The position numbers and the translations under genes are program-made. A DNA stretch of 64,000 bases from Torreya grandis (taxonomy: Eukaryota; Streptophyta; Pinopsida; Cupressales; Taxaceae), in contig JARHVA010000349.1 of the NCBI GenBank assembly GCA_037957365.1, positions 206,501-270,500 on the forward strand, read 5' to 3'. The notes below the pieces were generated by a model. The model had not been told where the DNA came from, did not search any database, and saw only the letters and a list, made by a program, of their open reading frames with translations. The stretch's first letter is position 1. Every line of letters begins with the position of its first letter. Shown here one piece after another: positions 24,131 to 35,859 of the stretch.

Positions 24131-25130
24131 AAACTTCAGGATTCTTGACACACAACTGCTTATTCAACTGTGAGGAAAGAGTTGTGGTATGCCCAATTTG
24201 ATTATACAAGGCTTTTGTGTCATAGGTATAAATGTTTTCCTATTGTTCCACTTCCAAGCTCTACAATAGGGACATGGCACTTGCAATTACAACTTTAAAA
24301 GACAATTTTCAAGAATCATTTTACAGAGCTCTTGATAGGTAGTTTTATAAGTTGTAGTTAGTGATTGATCACTATCTAGGTCACACAAGTATGCCACTGT
24401 TGGAGTAATTGATTTCTCATATCGTAATTGATTTCTCATATCTCCCTAGCAAAACAATTCTTTCCTTTCCAAATGTGTACCTACAAATGAGGGAAAGAGG
24501 CCAAGTTGTCCCTGTGAAGCTTGGAAGGTCCAAATAGGTCATGAAGCTAGGTACCAAATATCCACAATGGGCCATTAAAGTTAAAATGTAGAAAATTTTA
24601 GAGCACTTGCTAGGCTACCCAAACTCTTGTATGAGATGCATACTCATTAATCATAAACACTTTAGCACTACCAAGGACATCACACAATTGAGATGGTCCC
24701 TTAATTCATTACACATCATAGTTACTAAGGGACGGGTACAGGTCCAAGAACATGGAGACGGGGATGGGTATGCCAGTTTTCAGAAAAATAAGAGACGGGT
24801 ACTCAGAGATGGCAAAAATATATATGTAAAATTTAGAGAAAGAAATATTATACAGTCTAATATAGCCTAAGGAAAACATTAATAACTTTTAAAAGTAAAG
24901 AAATTGGATGTTAAAAGAAGACAAATAATTATATTGATATTTTTCTTTCATATCTCATCATATATCTAGGATCAAGATAACAAAATATTTAAAAAAATAA
25001 AAACTCTGAAATGCAAGTCTCTGAGACGAGTACCAGTCTCTGAGATGCACCTCTGGTGATAAGAGACAAGTCTCCATACAACACTGTAATGAACATGCTT
25101 GGAAATAAGAAGTTGTTCCCTAAGAAGAAC

Positions 25131-25206
25131 TTGTCAAGGGGTCTCACCCTCAGTTACTTTCCCTGGTCAAGGGGTCTCACCCCCAGTTACTTTCCCTTGT
25201 CAAGGC
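25131..25206 (+). repeat. 33-bp tandem repeat, two copies plus a fragment
   Basis: A 33-bp unit beginning TTGTCAAGGGGTCTCACCC is repeated at 25131, 25164 and, partially, 25197, with two differences between the full copies. Confidence 0.85.
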
Positions 25207-26795
25207 TATCCCTTGTGCTCTAATATTTGGAATTCCCAATCCTCCTTGATATCTTGGAAGAGTGTAGACATTCAACGCTACAATCAATGCTACTAAGGGG
25301 ATCCCCTTCCTCCTTAACACCAAAAAAAAGATTCTCAGTGTTTTATAGCATTCTGTATGCTGATTGGGAGGGGAAGAGGCAAGAAGAATAGAACATGTGA
25401 CCTGCTGCTAGGGGAAGATCAAGACCATTCCACATTTTCAACTTCTTACATTTTCCAATATCCATCGCCATTGATCAGCTATGGAAATTTGGATTCCTAA
25501 AGAAATGTGCAAATAACGGATGATCTTGTCAAATTCAAATGTAATACTTTCACATTGAATTTAAAACAAGAAGACTATCAATCTTGCTACCGAACACAAA
25601 TAATCCATTTAAATAAAAGAAAAGAGACATACAACCACCTTATTGTGAAGTACACTTGAACCATCAACATCATGAAAATTGAACTATTAGTCTAAGAACA
25701 TACTAGGATCTACTTAATCCTTTCACCAAAATATGAATTTTAGATGTTATGAATATCTGCAATTGGAAACAGTTCGTCTCTTTAACAAAGTTGGCATAAC
25801 AATATATACACCTTTCAAGGATAAAAACAAAATACATAATCGTCCTCATACAGCACAAGACTATATAGATAGCAAGTATCAAATATAAATTATCAGCCAT
25901 TTGATGATTTGAAACATATTCAAACGTTAAACCTTATGATATTTTGATACCATGAATCACAATAAACCGAAGATATATCCCTAGGAAGATTGACATAACA
26001 AAAATCATAGTAAATATTGTCCTAATATTGTGACACCCATAGATTACTTCAAAACCATATTCTTATAAAGAAATGTAACTTCAAATTAAGGTAGAAATAT
26101 TAAATTTATAGATCTCTTTTATGGCCATTATACAAATCATAGAAAGGGATCAAGATGACATATGTGACACTTGGATGAGGATGGATCATGGCATCATGAA
26201 GAAACTAATTTAGACTCCAATTCTATAATTACAAGCTACCATATTTATCGGGCTCTATAATTAGAAAAGTCCTACAGTTAGCACATGTTATATTTAGCAA
26301 GTTCTGTAATTAGAAACTTGTCATAAATAGTTCCACAATTAGCTATCGTGGAATTCCACTTTCTCGAACTAGTGGTAAGACTTTGGCACGAGATCTAAAT
26401 TTGGCATGCAGAGGAAGTATGATTGGCAAGAGAATATATGCCATACAGGAATGACAAGGAACCCTGGTTGCATGAAAACACACTGGAAATAGGGAACGGA
26501 TACTAAAGGAAAGTGGATTGCATGCAGAATTAAATTTTAGTAGGGAGTTATTTTGGGAAAGGAAGAGACACATCTATACCCACTAAATTATACACAGAAA
26601 TCCATAAAAGGAGGCAAAAGCCGAGACAAGATTCACCAAAGTTCCAGAGCCTTATGCAATGGGGTTTTGAACAAGCTTTGGGCTGTTTTTTATATAAATA
26701 AGGGATTTTGAAAAAATGGAGAGTAGCAGCCAGAGTAAAAAATAAAAAAATAATGCTCAAGAAGAGAAATAGTATTTCCACACTCCATGTCAAAA
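25207..26795. other. intron 2, no element named
   Basis: No coding or repeat structure I can support. Open frames on the minus strand at 26343-26793 have no recognisable domain and end at the edge of the inverted repeat. Confidence 0.4.
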
Positions 26796-26834
26796 TGTAG
26801 AGAAATGTTTCTGCAATAAATTGTGTATGCTTTT

Positions 26835-26876
26835 GGATTGATGTTTAGGGCCACATTCCGTGAACCATCATCAGAT
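26835..26876 (-). ncRNA. hammerhead-ribozyme-like core, left arm
   Basis: On the minus strand CTGATGA (26874-26868) is followed by GGTT...GGCC, which can pair as stem II with G-U wobbles, then CTAAAC where CGAAAC is expected (26848-26843), then ATC. The base changes relative to the right arm keep stem II pairable, but the G of the essential GAAA is lost, so this copy should be inactive. Confidence 0.45.
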
Positions 26877-28015
26877 TAAGAATAAAATGAATGTTGATTG
26901 CAGGCTTAGGTCTATTTAAAAGATGTCAGAGGATAGAGTTTAAGTTATAAGAAAAGCCAAAACATATCAATAATTTAAGAATAAAAATAAAGTGAAAAGA
27001 AATTAGTTGATTGATTACTCTTCCAAAAGTTGTTTACCTAGTAATGATAAAAATAAAATTAATGAGAAGTGAAATAATAAAATAAATAAAAACTAAATTT
27101 ACGATTAAAAGAATCAATTAATACATTATGACAATAAAATCAAAATCAAAATCAAGAATAGAATGTTTAAAAATTAAATAAACAGAGTATTGAGAAAGTC
27201 CGTAGAAAGAGATAGGTGATGACATAAAAGAGTTTGTAAGTTGCCAATGAGGTCGTGAAATGATAAAGTAGCAGGATAAGATAGTGTAAAAATAGTAAAA
27301 AACAACACTAACTAATCTAGCTAAGATGACTAACATAATGCTAGTGTGTAAGTCGAGAAATAAATAAAAAGAGAATCATGAGAAAATTATAAAAGGGTCT
27401 GTTGTTAGAACATTGACAATAAAAATGAAATAAAGACATGAATTGGAGTTAAATCTTACAAAACAAAACATTGAAGCATCAACCAATAAAATAAGGTTGT
27501 CTATCAAAGAGAAAATGAAAAGACAATTACCTAATGAAGAACTAAAAGTAAGGGAACACGAAATCGAAGATAAGAATAGATTGAGATCAAAACCAAGATT
27601 ATTTAAATCCATAGTCTACTAAAAAAACATGGTAAGGAATGTCAAAGGAATTGAAATGAGTTACCCAGATACCCGACAACGAGGAAGCAAAAAAAAGGGG
27701 GCGAGAGGGGGTGGGCGGTGAAAAGGTAGTCGAACTTAACAAACCCGACCTCTAAAAAAACAACTAGAGAGAAAGACAAAAAGCCCAGAAGAAGCACTAA
27801 AAAGGGAGAACACTACAAGTCCTAGGGAAGGGAGGAAACACGAGGCGAGAGGGCTATCGACTGAGTTTTTTAGAAAGGTAGACTAACAGTTTCCAAGAAT
27901 GGTTCAAACCTAGGCCTACATCTCTATTCAAATTGTTATCGTGTTTGCAAATTTAAACAACGTCTCTTAGACATCGTTTCATGAAGTGATCTTCTACAAC
28001 GAAAACTAAGAAACC

Positions 28016-28053
28016 TTCTACAACTAAAACTTTGCAAAGTTTTAGTTGTAGAA
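28016..28053. repeat. perfect 38-bp palindrome at the centre of the inverted repeat
   Basis: Nineteen bases ending CTAAAACTTTG are followed directly by their exact reverse complement with no spacer. The left arm also has a second, diverged copy of the CTTCTACAAC block just outside the palindrome (from 27991), so the axis is locally duplicated. Confidence 0.95.
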
Positions 28054-29152
28054 GATCACTTCATGAAAGAATGTATAAGATGAAATGTTGAAATTTGCAA
28101 ACACGAGAACAATTTGAATAGAGATGTAGGCCTAGGTTTGAACCATTCTTGGAAACAATTAATTTACTTTTCTTAAAAACTCAGTAGGTAGCCCTCTCAC
28201 CTTGTGTTTCCTCCCTTCCCTAGGACTTGTAGTGTTCTCCTCTTTTAGTTTTTCTTTGGCCTTTTTGTCTCTACTCGTTTTTTAGAGGTCGGTTTTGTTA
28301 GGTTCGACTATCGTTCTAGCCCCCTCCCTCCCCGATTTTATGCTTCTTCCCCCTCGGGTATCTAGCTAACTCATTTCAATTCCTTTGACATTTCTTACCA
28401 TGTTTTTTAGTAGACTATGGATTTAAATAATCTTGGTTCTGATCTCAATCTATTGTTATCTTCAATTTCATGTTCCCTTACTTTTAGTTCTTCATTACGT
28501 AATTGTCTTCTCATTTTTCTCTTACTTTGATAGACAACTTTGTTTTATTGGTTGATGCTTCAATGTTTTGTTTTATAGGATCTAATTCCAATTCGTTTCT
28601 TTAAATCACTTTAATTGTTAACATTCTAACACAAACTATTTTATAAATTTTCCATAATATGTTCTCTTTTTTTTTCCTTGACTTACACACTAGCGTTAAG
28701 ATTAGTTAGTGTTGTTTTTTACTATTTTTACACTAGTTTATCCCATTACGTTATCATTTCACGACCTCATTGTCAACTTACAAACTCTTTTATGTCATCA
28801 CCTATCTCTTCCTACCGACTTTCTCAATCCTTTGTTTATTTAATTTTTAATCATTTTATTCTTGATTTTAATTTTTATTTTATTGCCATAATGTCTTAAT
28901 TTGATTCCTTTAATCGTAAGTTTATTTTTATTTTCGGTTTTATTTTATTATTTCATTTCTCATTAATTTTACTTTTATTATTACTAGGCAAGAATCTTTT
29001 ACAAGAGTTTATTAATTAACTAATTTCTTTTCACTTTATTTTCTTCTTAAATTATTCATATGTTTTGGCTTTTCTTATACCTTTCTTAAACTCTATCCCC
29101 TGACATCTTTTAAATAGACCTAACCCTACAATCAACATTCATTTTATTCTCA

Positions 29153-29192
29153 CCCTGATGATGGTCCATGGAGTGTGACCCGAAACGCCGAT
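29153..29192 (+). ncRNA. hammerhead-ribozyme-like core, right arm
   Basis: The sequence has CTGATGA (29155-29161), then GGTC and GACC, which can pair as stem II around a 10-base loop, then CGAAAC (29181-29186) followed by GCC where the cleavage triplet GTC is usual. The CUGAUGA...GAAAC order and spacing match the hammerhead core. Stem III would be only about two pairs, as reported for Penelope-associated hammerheads that act as dimers, and no convincing stem I is visible. Cleavage is unlikely with the altered triplet. Confidence 0.5.
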
Positions 29193-29233
29193 CCAAAAGC
29201 ATACACGGTTTATCCCAGAAACATTTCTCTACA

Positions 29234-30239
29234 AATAATGCTTAAATTTGTGTTCATATAACATGTGATATATATCATCTAAAATTGCATCGTAGCATTG
29301 TTCGGTAGTTATGCTCATTACATTTTACATGTGCCCTGAAATTTAAGTGTAGTGTATAAGTGTTTGTCACTTAGTAAACTAGATGAGGTAATTTGTCTTT
29401 TTTTTTTTACCAAGAATGTGCTGAAGATTCTTCAATTATAATTTGTAACATATATATACATTCATCTCTATTTAATAAAGTTAGGGAAGCATTGATTGTG
29501 AATGCATGTTATTATTTTCTGTTTAGAAGTCTAACATCATTGTATCGAGTAGTTTTTATCTGATACCTGGATCAATTTGTGAATGGATGAGGACACACTT
29601 ACATATCAATAGATTACTGACATATATCTCTGGTCATTAGATTCAAATTTGGCTTTGATTGGGTAATCATAGATGCATAAAGACTCTAATGCTCATAAAT
29701 TTATAGTGTGAAGTAATGGAGTGGTAGGTAATTGGGTACCTTATTCCCTGAAGGAGCAAGTAAGGTGGGTGTTTCTAAGGTTTATGTGGTGTCAATGATC
29801 TGAGATTCTTGGATCATTGTTTGACTAAGAGAATGGCATCCAGAGACTTTATGAAGAAACCATTAGAGTGAACTTCTCCATTTGTGAGTTTGAATCCAGT
29901 TCAAGGTGGCTGGAGATGGAATCCCGACTACGTTTTGTACACAAGTATTCCATATAACAGTTGTCTATCTCATCAGTAGCTCAGTGCCAATTCTAGCAAT
30001 GCAGCCTGCATTTTTACCCTTCATTAACAAAATTTCATTTGTTGATGTCCTATATGTTTTAGCTATTGTTACTAGATATCTTGCATAGACTGATAGGGGA
30101 GCATTACAATGCATAAAACAAATGAAAAATTTGTAAGAGGTCATTTTATAGAGGAAGGCAGGGAGGAAAGTAGAGCTGGGGCTTGTGAGGGCAAGAGATA
30201 GAGAAGCATCAAAGCTGTGAGCTCACTCAACCTCCTTAC
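29234..30239. other. intron 2, start portion
   Basis: No gene or element identified. The donor GTAAGG of the P-domain exon is at 30239-30234. Confidence 0.5.
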
Positions 30240-30443
30240 CTGTGTCAACTTATCACCCATAAGAATCATTGATGCAACATCACTGGCAGCTCCAACACCA
30301 CCTCCCATCGCAATACCGACATCTGAACGAGCCAAGGCTGCAGCATCATTGATTCCATCTCCCACCATTGCTACATTTTTCTTCTCCTCACGGAGTTTAG
30401 ATATAAAGTTTGCCTTCTCATCAGGTTTTACTCCAGCAATTAC
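30240..30443 (-). CDS. Cu-ATPase PAA1/HMA6-like, P-domain exon
   Basis: A 204-bp, 68-codon exon lies between an ATTTCAG acceptor (30444) and a GTAAGG donor (30239), in phase 0. It begins [10 protein letters not shown] and contains [20 protein letters not shown], the strictly conserved GDGxND Mg2+-binding motif of P-type ATPases. It ends with the glycine-rich [20 protein letters not shown] segment. There are no stops or frameshifts and every motif is intact, so the gene appears functional despite its huge introns. The next exon is 8.6 kb away. Confidence 0.95.
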
Positions 30444-33390
30444 CTGAAATTGTGGAACATAAGAAACACGATTAGATATAAATGAATGATACATGACATA
30501 ACTGAGGCTAGAATTCAAGAAATACTCGTTCCAGAAACATGATTATCTTTGATAGCAAACATGTTGCATTGATTTCCTTACTAAAATTTTGGTAGTTACT
30601 AGAAGTAACTTCCTGAAATTAGAGTGACACCACTTCAGCGTTTTTCATGATCAGGTCAGTTAAGCTATTATATTTTTAATATTCTATTTATTGCCACTTT
30701 GTCTTGGCAAGGGGTACTCTTGGAAGACAACTGGATGATCAGGAATAGCTTTAAGCAAGTCTTGGCTAGTGATTTCTTATCAAGGTCAAGGTTAAGGCAA
30801 TGTAGGCCGCAGGATAGCCCCATTTTCAGTTTAAGGGAATTGAGGTTGTTCAAGTAGGATGTTGATATCCTTAATACAAAAGTTCTTATGGAAAAACTTG
30901 TGAGAAAGGAACTTATTACATCGGCATTTCAGATCACACTTCATAATCCATCAACAAGATGAAGATGTATTCGTATTACTGTCCTAAGCAATGAACCTCA
31001 GTACTTTCACAATGACTATGGTTCTTAGTCCCATCAGAAGGATCCACCAAAGCTTACTTCTTGACATTATTTAATTATGGACCATGAAAGTTTCAAATTT
31101 AAGTAGCTCTTATTGTCAAGGCCAGGCTTGCAAGTTTTCGTAAGAATGTGGGATATTTACTGCTTGGGGTGCAGACCCATATGTTATCTTTTCTCACCTT
31201 CTTGGGACAGAGTTTTCCTTGTAACCATGCCATTAAGTTGATGTAATCCTCTTGTTTTCAGATGTAATATAAGATGCAGTTATTCTTTAAAAAACTGGTG
31301 GACTTATAATTTAAGGCCATCCCCACAATTAAGGGGCATGTACAAGAAATTACAAAATCCTGCATTACAGATATCCTTTTTATTTTCAAGCTACAGATAT
31401 TGTAAGTTGCGAATCACCTTGCTAGTGATATCTATCATTATACAGGATACATTTCTTAATACAGTTTTGGTAGATGCACACATTGGCATGTATTTCCTTT
31501 TGTAAACAACGTGTTGTTCCCAACATCTGTCTCTCATTTTTGGGACAACATAAGAACTATTTTGGTCCTGCAGGCCAAAATTATCTCTTCCCTTCTCAAA
31601 AAATTGTTCTGAGCATTCAAATTCTTCATTATTCAAGCTTTTTCAGTTAAGGGACTAGTAGGGTCAACAGCCTCAACAGGTGAGCTCTCTCTCAAAGGAA
31701 CAAGTTCCCAACACTTAGGCAATTTCAAGACAGATTCAACGCCTCGGTTCAACAAAAAATATCCATCGGCAAGCTTCAAACAAAGGATCGAACCATTGAA
31801 CCATTGAACCCCGCTTCCAAAAGGTTCAAAGGTTCAACGGGTTCAAAAGTTCAACAGCTTCGGAAGACTTAGAAGAAAAAAAGGCTTCGAAGAACAAAGG
31901 AATGAACCATTGAACCGTTGAACCTTGAACCAAAATGGTTCAACGGGTTCAATGGGTTCAACAGGTTCAATGGGTTCGAAGAGATCAAAAGACTTAGAAG
32001 AAAAGAAGGCTTCAAATGCAAGATTGAACCGTTGAACCATTGAACCAAAGTTGGTTCAATCAGTCGGTTCAAAGGACTGCACCAAAGCCGAAAAAACAAG
32101 TGCCCTTGCGGAGGGCAGTGAACTAAAGGCATGTGCCCTCGCGGAGGGCAAGGAACATTGGTTCAAAGATCAAAGAGAAGGTCAAAAGGGTAAGGTTTCC
32201 TTAAGATTTTTGTCCGCAGAAAGTACCAAGTAAAGAAACCAAAAGAATTCATTCGGAAAGATTTTCTACGGAAGAATTTCACAAAGACGGCGAATTCTTT
32301 CTGACAAAAAAGTCCGAAGGAATTCCTTTGGACTTTTGTCTGAATGAATTCGCCCGAAAGGAAAAGCCCGAAGAAAAGCGGACAAAGCAAAGGAAAGGTT
32401 TCCTTCGGACATTTTGTCCAAAGGAATTAACCCGAAGACTGCCCGAAGGACCCCGAAGGGCAGGTACCCTTGCGGGGGGCTTTCGGCACCAAAAAAATGG
32501 ACCTTTCCCAAAGACCCGAAGGGACACCTTCCCTTCGGGGTGTTCCAAAGACAAAAAGCCAAAGAAATTTCAAGGCTTCAAAGAGACTTAGAAAAATAAA
32601 GGAAGCAATGGAACAAAGGATGAACCAATGAACCGATTGAACCTTGAACCAAAAGAGTTCAAAGTTCAATGGTTCATAGGTTCAACGGTTCAAAGAAAGC
32701 TCCAAGCAAAGGAAGGAAACAAATGATTCCAGAGACCAGTTCAAAGGGATGGTTCAATCAAAGAGCAAGGAAGCGATTGAACCAAGGAGTTGAAAAAGAT
32801 CGCTTGAACCGTTGAACCATTAAACCAATGAACTTTCACAGGTTCAAAGGTTCATGGTTCAATATGGTTCAAACAACCAACAACCATTGACGTCCCCATG
32901 GACGTCAAATTTAAGGTAATGGAATATCCGTTAAATTTCAAATATAGCGTGAAACTTGAAGGATGAACCAAGCGCTCAATTGAAGAGGATAACCCGAGAG
33001 CTCCAATTGCAGCAGGAAGGAAGAGAAGGCTACAACAGATATTAAAATATCTATGAGTTACTTTCGGTAGGTGAAACAGTTCACCAAGTAGTCAACTGAG
33101 CGCACCAAATCAAGAACACGGCCTATTTTTCTTCCATGAAGTAAAGGCAAAAGTGGACAGTTGCGCAAATAAGAAGGAAAGGACCAAGCGGTCTATACTT
33201 TGAAGGAGACATATAAGATAAATTGGCACGCCACAGTTAAGGACAATGCACTGTTCCAAGCATGGCTCCTTGACAGAATTGAAATGCACTGTTCCAAGCA
33301 TGGCCCCTTGACAGAATTGAAAATGCATTCAAGGCATTGACTGCAGCATGCGCCGTTTCATGGAACAAAGCGCCAAGCCTTTCTTGGTGC

Positions 33391-33398
33391 TATATATT
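33391..33398 (+). promoter_or_regulatory. putative LTR TATA box
   Basis: TATATATT within GGTGCTATATATTGTAAACTC is conserved in the other LTR at 39408-39415. It would place U3 upstream and R-U5 in the last 700 bases or so of the LTR. Confidence 0.45.
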
Positions 33399-33944
33399 GT
33401 AAACTCTTGCTTTATACAAAAGGAGATCTTTTCCATAATGGAAGCGAAACTCTGCCAAAATTGAACTTTCAGACTTTGTGCTGTTATAGCTTGTGTCATT
33501 TTAGAAGATTGTTCTTATGTCTGTTTTCTAAATGCGTTTTTGTCCATTTTATTGAAATAAGCAGAACTAGTGGAAGTAATCAGGAAAGTGTCCTGAAGCC
33601 AACTGTGGAGAGACTTTGTGCTGTCTACGATTGCCTTTAGTGTGTTTTTAGTTTCTTTCTGTGTGAAGAATCTTGGAACTGACTTTGTGCCCCCATTATC
33701 CTTTATTTTTCACTCTTTGGGCAGTTGAGGTGTAGACTTTGTGTTACACTTCATTCTGCTGGTTACTACGCCCTTGTTACCTATTGGTTACCACCAAAAA
33801 GAACTCCTGCACCCTGCTGCAAGACCACTTCTGAAAGAAGAGAAGTGCTTTCAGTATTATCACTAAGATTTTTCCTTTGTCTGTGAACATCATCTATGAA
33901 AAAAGAGAGATGGATGTAGTCCTACCCCTGAGTGTTATTTTCTG

Positions 33945-33946
<2 letters not shown>

Positions 33947-33990
<44 letters not shown>
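33947..33990 (+). repeat. (TA)22 microsatellite in the 5' LTR
   Basis: This pure TA run is contracted to a short interrupted run in the 3' LTR, so it changed after insertion. Confidence 0.95.
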
Positions 33991-33991
<1 letters not shown>

Positions 33992-34155
33992 CTCCTCATA
34001 TTTATAGGGAACCTCCCCTTGATGAGATGAGAGATTTGTCCACCTCTGATGTGGTAAACCTACACATTTGGCCGACCAATCTCCCTATGTTGTGGTTGAA
34101 GCGGCCTATTTTGCTCATCAGTTAGTTGGTGACAAAATATTCACCCAATAGTTCT

Positions 34156-34174
34156 TTGGCGACTCCGCTGGAGA
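34156..34174 (+). promoter_or_regulatory. candidate primer-binding site
   Basis: TTGGCGACTCCGCTGGAGA lies five bases inside the 5' LTR. TGGCGACTC-type primer sites are typical of Tat/Ogre-related Gypsy elements. I do not assign the tRNA with certainty. Confidence 0.6.
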
Positions 34175-34309
34175 AGAGCATGCAGTTTGTAGCCTCAAGC
34201 TTCAAGCTGAAGTAGGGCCAATTCTTTCCCATTTTTATTCTACAATCTGGCAACTCCACGCTATACTAGAAGCCAGAAAGTCCAAGGTGTTGTTGACCCT
34301 ATTTTTAAG

Positions 34310-35791
34310 TTGGTGCAACAGGGCAATTTCGATTTGTTCTCTCCCCAACATCAAGTTCAACGATCCAAGAGTGTTCCTCTTACCTATACCAGGTCACCAA
34401 CACAAGGCAGAGCTTCTTTTTCTGCTGTTAGTAGAGCTTTGCCTATACATACTCCACCCAAATTTGTTATCCCCCTTTTTCATAATCAAATCATGGCGGT
34501 TCAAGGCCCCTGGGGTAACTCTTTTGGCCCACTCAATTTGACCTTACCTCTACATGAGCTTCCACGCAGTTCAAGGAAGAATTTTTTCAAATTCTTTGGT
34601 GATGGGAAAGTTCATCCTGATGAACATATTGTTGCTTTCAGCATAACCTATAGTGTGATAGACGTGGAGTATGAGGACATAGCAATCAGGCTGTTTGTGA
34701 AGACATTGCAAGGTGCTGCTGCAGATTGGTTCTACCATCTACAGGTCCAGACTGTGATCGATTGGAACACTCTTAAAGCTAAATTTGAAACCAGGTTCAA
34801 GCCTTGAGAAGATGTGCATGCCTTGCTGGCCCAACTCACACAGATGAAGAAGGAACCTCATGAACCTATGAGGGACTTCATTGCCAAGTTTGACAAGTTG
34901 AGGAACCGGATTCCTACAATTGCTCAACCAACACCTAAGAACCTTAAATGCTTCTTCATCAACTCACAGCTACCTGAAGTGAATTTTCTGCTGAGACGGG
35001 CTGGCCACATAGACTTTGTTGTTGCTCAGGATTTAGCTACTAAGGTAGAAAATGACCTTATCTTGGCAGGAAGGATAAGAAAAGATCCTAACAGAGGCAA
35101 ATCTTCTTCATCTTCTGAGAATTCATCTACAGGCACCACTAATCAAATGGTGCAAAAGTTGGCAAATGAACTGCTAGCCTTGAAAAGACAAATGGCCCAT
35201 GGTATGTCTACTCCTCCTTATAGGGATATGCCAAGGAAGACATTTCAGAACCAGTCATATCAAGGCAATGCTGCCAGAAATCAAGGGCAACCAAATCGTC
35301 TGGCTCCCCCACAGGAGAAACTTGCCATTGAAGTAGCACCAACCAACTGAGCAGTTGGATATCCGGAAACAAAACATGATTTCTCTTTCCACCCCAAGTT
35401 TGATCAAGAAAATGACGTTGATCTCTTTGCAACAGACCAAGAAGAATCAGCGGGCGACTCCAACATTGGTTTCTTGAATTACCAGGATCAACCCAAAAGT
35501 GAAGGTAAAGCAGTTGAGGGATCATACGCTGTTGTCACCCGGTCCAAGAACCAATCAGCTCAACAAGCTGATAAAGAAAAAACAAAGCGACCTCAACCTG
35601 CAATTTCGATTGCCAGACGAGGAACCACTCTGCCTTTTCAAGCAAAGGACCCAGTGATCGCTAAAAAAGTAAGTACTTTAAGTATGCCTTCACCTTCAAC
35701 TCCAATTTCGCAGATCAGTCCTCCCCCCTTAAAAACCAAAAAGATGAACTGCCTTTCTCCGTTCCTAATTCATTCCAGTCATTTGACATAG
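34310..35791 (+). pseudogene. gag polyprotein, interrupted
   Basis: One frame runs from 34310 to 35791 with internal stops at 34805 (TGA) and 35348 (TGA). It contains the retrotransposon-gag core: FFKFFGDGKVHPDEHIVAF, GAAADWFYHLQ, and W...KAKFETRF, followed across the stop by EDVHALLAQLTQMKKEPHEP and FIAKFDKLRNRIP. A Ser-rich linker (SSSSSENSSTGTTN) follows. No zinc knuckle was seen in this frame. It would encode the capsid protein. Apart from two stops and a later frameshift it is well preserved. Confidence 0.85.
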
Positions 35792-35859
35792 TCGACCATG
35801 TCAAGAAAACTAAAATTCAAATCTCTGAATTTGAATTCTTGCAATCCAACCCTGAGTAG

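Larger units (their letters stand above)
26796..29233. mobile_element. 2.4-kb inverted repeat, probable Penelope-like pseudo-LTR pair
   Basis: Two arms of about 1.2 kb (26796-28034 and 28035-29233) are reverse complements of each other at roughly 85-90% by eye. They meet at a perfect 38-bp palindrome and end outward in the same 18 bases (TGTAGAGAAATGTTTCTG). Each arm, read outward, carries a short open frame starting MDLNNLG.DLNL.LSSISCSL and, close to its outer end, a hammerhead-ribozyme-like core. Hammerhead cores in pseudo-LTRs that may be inverted are a known property of Penelope-like elements, which have been described in conifers (Dryad). No RT or GIY-YIG domain is present. A plant retrozyme or a simple inverted duplication is the alternative. 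Confidence 0.6.
31512..34150 (+). repeat. 5' LTR (2639 bp)
   Basis: The LTR begins TGTTGTTCCCAACATC and ends TTCACCCAATA, a mutated CA end. It contains a dense field of TTGAACC/GGTTCAA heptamers (31740-32060 and 32610-32880), TTCCTTCGGAC hairpins (32290-32430), a TATA-like box at 33391 and a (TA)22 run. Confidence 0.92.

Noticed and set aside
24717..25090. Possible second MITE starting CATAGTTACTAAG
   Set aside because: The left end resembles the TIR of the 22780-23253 element, but I found no matching right end or target duplication.
26343..26793. Two hydrophobic open frames on the minus strand as membrane peptides
   Set aside because: They are AT-driven frames next to the inverted repeat, with no homology I recognise and no supporting signals.
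30144..30239. Open reading continuing past the P-domain exon on the minus strand
   Set aside because: The conserved ATPase sequence stops exactly at a GTAAGG donor after LTQ and resumes in phase at 21652. The extra residues do not resemble the family.
31740..32060. Regularly recurring heptamers resembling a CRISPR or tRNA-related array
   Set aside because: Spacing is irregular, both orientations occur, there are no unique spacers of constant length, and the field lies inside a plant LTR. No tRNA cloverleaf could be built around the B-box-like words.
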